Shown: in pieces, positions 63,947 to 64,000 of the stretch
Layout: each line of letters begins with the position of its first letter
Position numbering within the stretch: position 1 is the stretch's first letter
From: Marisediminitalea aggregata
Lineage (GTDB): Bacteria > Pseudomonadota > Gammaproteobacteria > Enterobacterales > Alteromonadaceae
Reading direction: 5' to 3'
Length of the DNA: 64,000 bases
Assembly (NCBI RefSeq): GCF_900129565.1
Contig: NZ_FQWD01000002.1
Location: 740,439-804,438 of the forward strand
Program-made: the position numbers and the translations under genes
Notes under the pieces: generated by a model
The model's database searches: none
What the model was told of the DNA's origin: nothing
What the model saw: only the letters and a program-made list of their open reading frames with translations

Positions 63947-64000
63947 CTACTGCTTACCATCCTGAGCTTGTTTGAAGGTGGCAAAGAAGCTGTCTTCATT
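63947..64000 (-). CDS. C-terminal end of an upstream gene, probably rmuC (partial)
   Basis: On the minus strand the window edge begins in a frame reading NEDSFFATFKQAQDGKQ, ending in a TAG at 63947-63949. The frame has no start inside the window. In E. coli and many relatives rmuC lies directly upstream of ubiE-ubiJ-ubiB, so rmuC is the best guess. Only 17 residues are visible, so the identification rests on gene order. Confidence 0.45.
   Translation of the reverse strand, partial: NEDSFFATFKQAQDGKQ

Noticed and set aside
63754..63999. 81-residue minus-strand frame across the ubiE start
   Set aside because: It overlaps ubiE in another frame and the rmuC-like end; no features of a protein.

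Overview
The window reads as chromosomal DNA from a marine gammaproteobacterium, most likely of the Alteromonadaceae or a close relative. This rests on gene content, not on a database search: the ubiquinone genes ubiE-ubiJ-ubiB, ubiD and fre, a MotX component of a sodium-driven polar flagellar motor, a chloride-dependent animal-type alpha-amylase, a vitamin B12 receptor behind a cobalamin riboswitch, RNase R with RlmB, and many secreted or lipid-anchored hydrolases. Coding density is high. I saw no tRNA or rRNA gene, no CRISPR array, no insertion sequence and no prophage.

Layout. 1-3152: an RND efflux pump (partial) with its adaptor, divergent from a lipid-anchored Nudix protein. 3998-9522: a long acyl-CoA dehydrogenase, convergent with a very large secreted nuclease (three lamin-tail-like repeats, OB fold, EEP nuclease, dockerin-like end). 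9953-16869: two envelope proteins of unknown role, ccoG behind a probable FNR-dependent promoter, srkA, the riboswitch with btuB, and dsbA. 16966-25568: a membrane-anchored winged-helix regulator divergent from a CocE-type hydrolase, a penicillin-binding-protein-like serine hydrolase, a SulP transporter and small genes. 25694-30908: an AEC transporter, bolA/alkB, rlmG, a periplasmic cyclophilin and a diguanylate cyclase. 31075-34476: SDR, secreted alpha-amylase and a TPR protein. 34695-41940: GNAT, GGCT-like, rlmB and rnr in one tight run, then an M16 lipoprotein peptidase. 42141-46490: VOC, Tat-exported PhoD, a GH12 lipoprotein, motX and a TIGR02647-type protein. 46664-51354: ubiD, fre, an M28 peptidase and a periplasmic solute-binding protein. 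51363-56153: an accessory-looking stretch with two flavodoxin-fold oxidoreductases, a membrane protein/XRE pair behind a duplicated operator, a GC-rich tandem repeat, a double-glycine-leader peptide with an overlapping small membrane protein, MipA/OmpV and a LysR regulator. 56357-60511: an Lrp-gcdH-VOC run, a cysteine synthase, an exported protein of unknown role and a cold-shock protein. 60783-64000: ubiB, ubiJ, ubiE and the last codons of a probable rmuC.

Most of the window is ordinary housekeeping plus polymer degradation (nuclease, amylase, GH12, peptidases, phosphatase), which fits a particle-associated marine heterotroph. The best candidate for an undescribed system is at 52998-53403. 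It is a 71-residue peptide whose 20-residue leader fits the LSxxELxxIxGG double-glycine consensus, followed by a 14-base-overlapping, two-helix 67-residue protein that could be its immunity partner. Several unlabelled dyad sites also deserve attention: a 17-bp palindrome upstream of the nuclease, a duplicated operator before the XRE pair, a LysR-type site before azoR, a CRP-like site, and an FNR-like site placed about -41 before ccoG.
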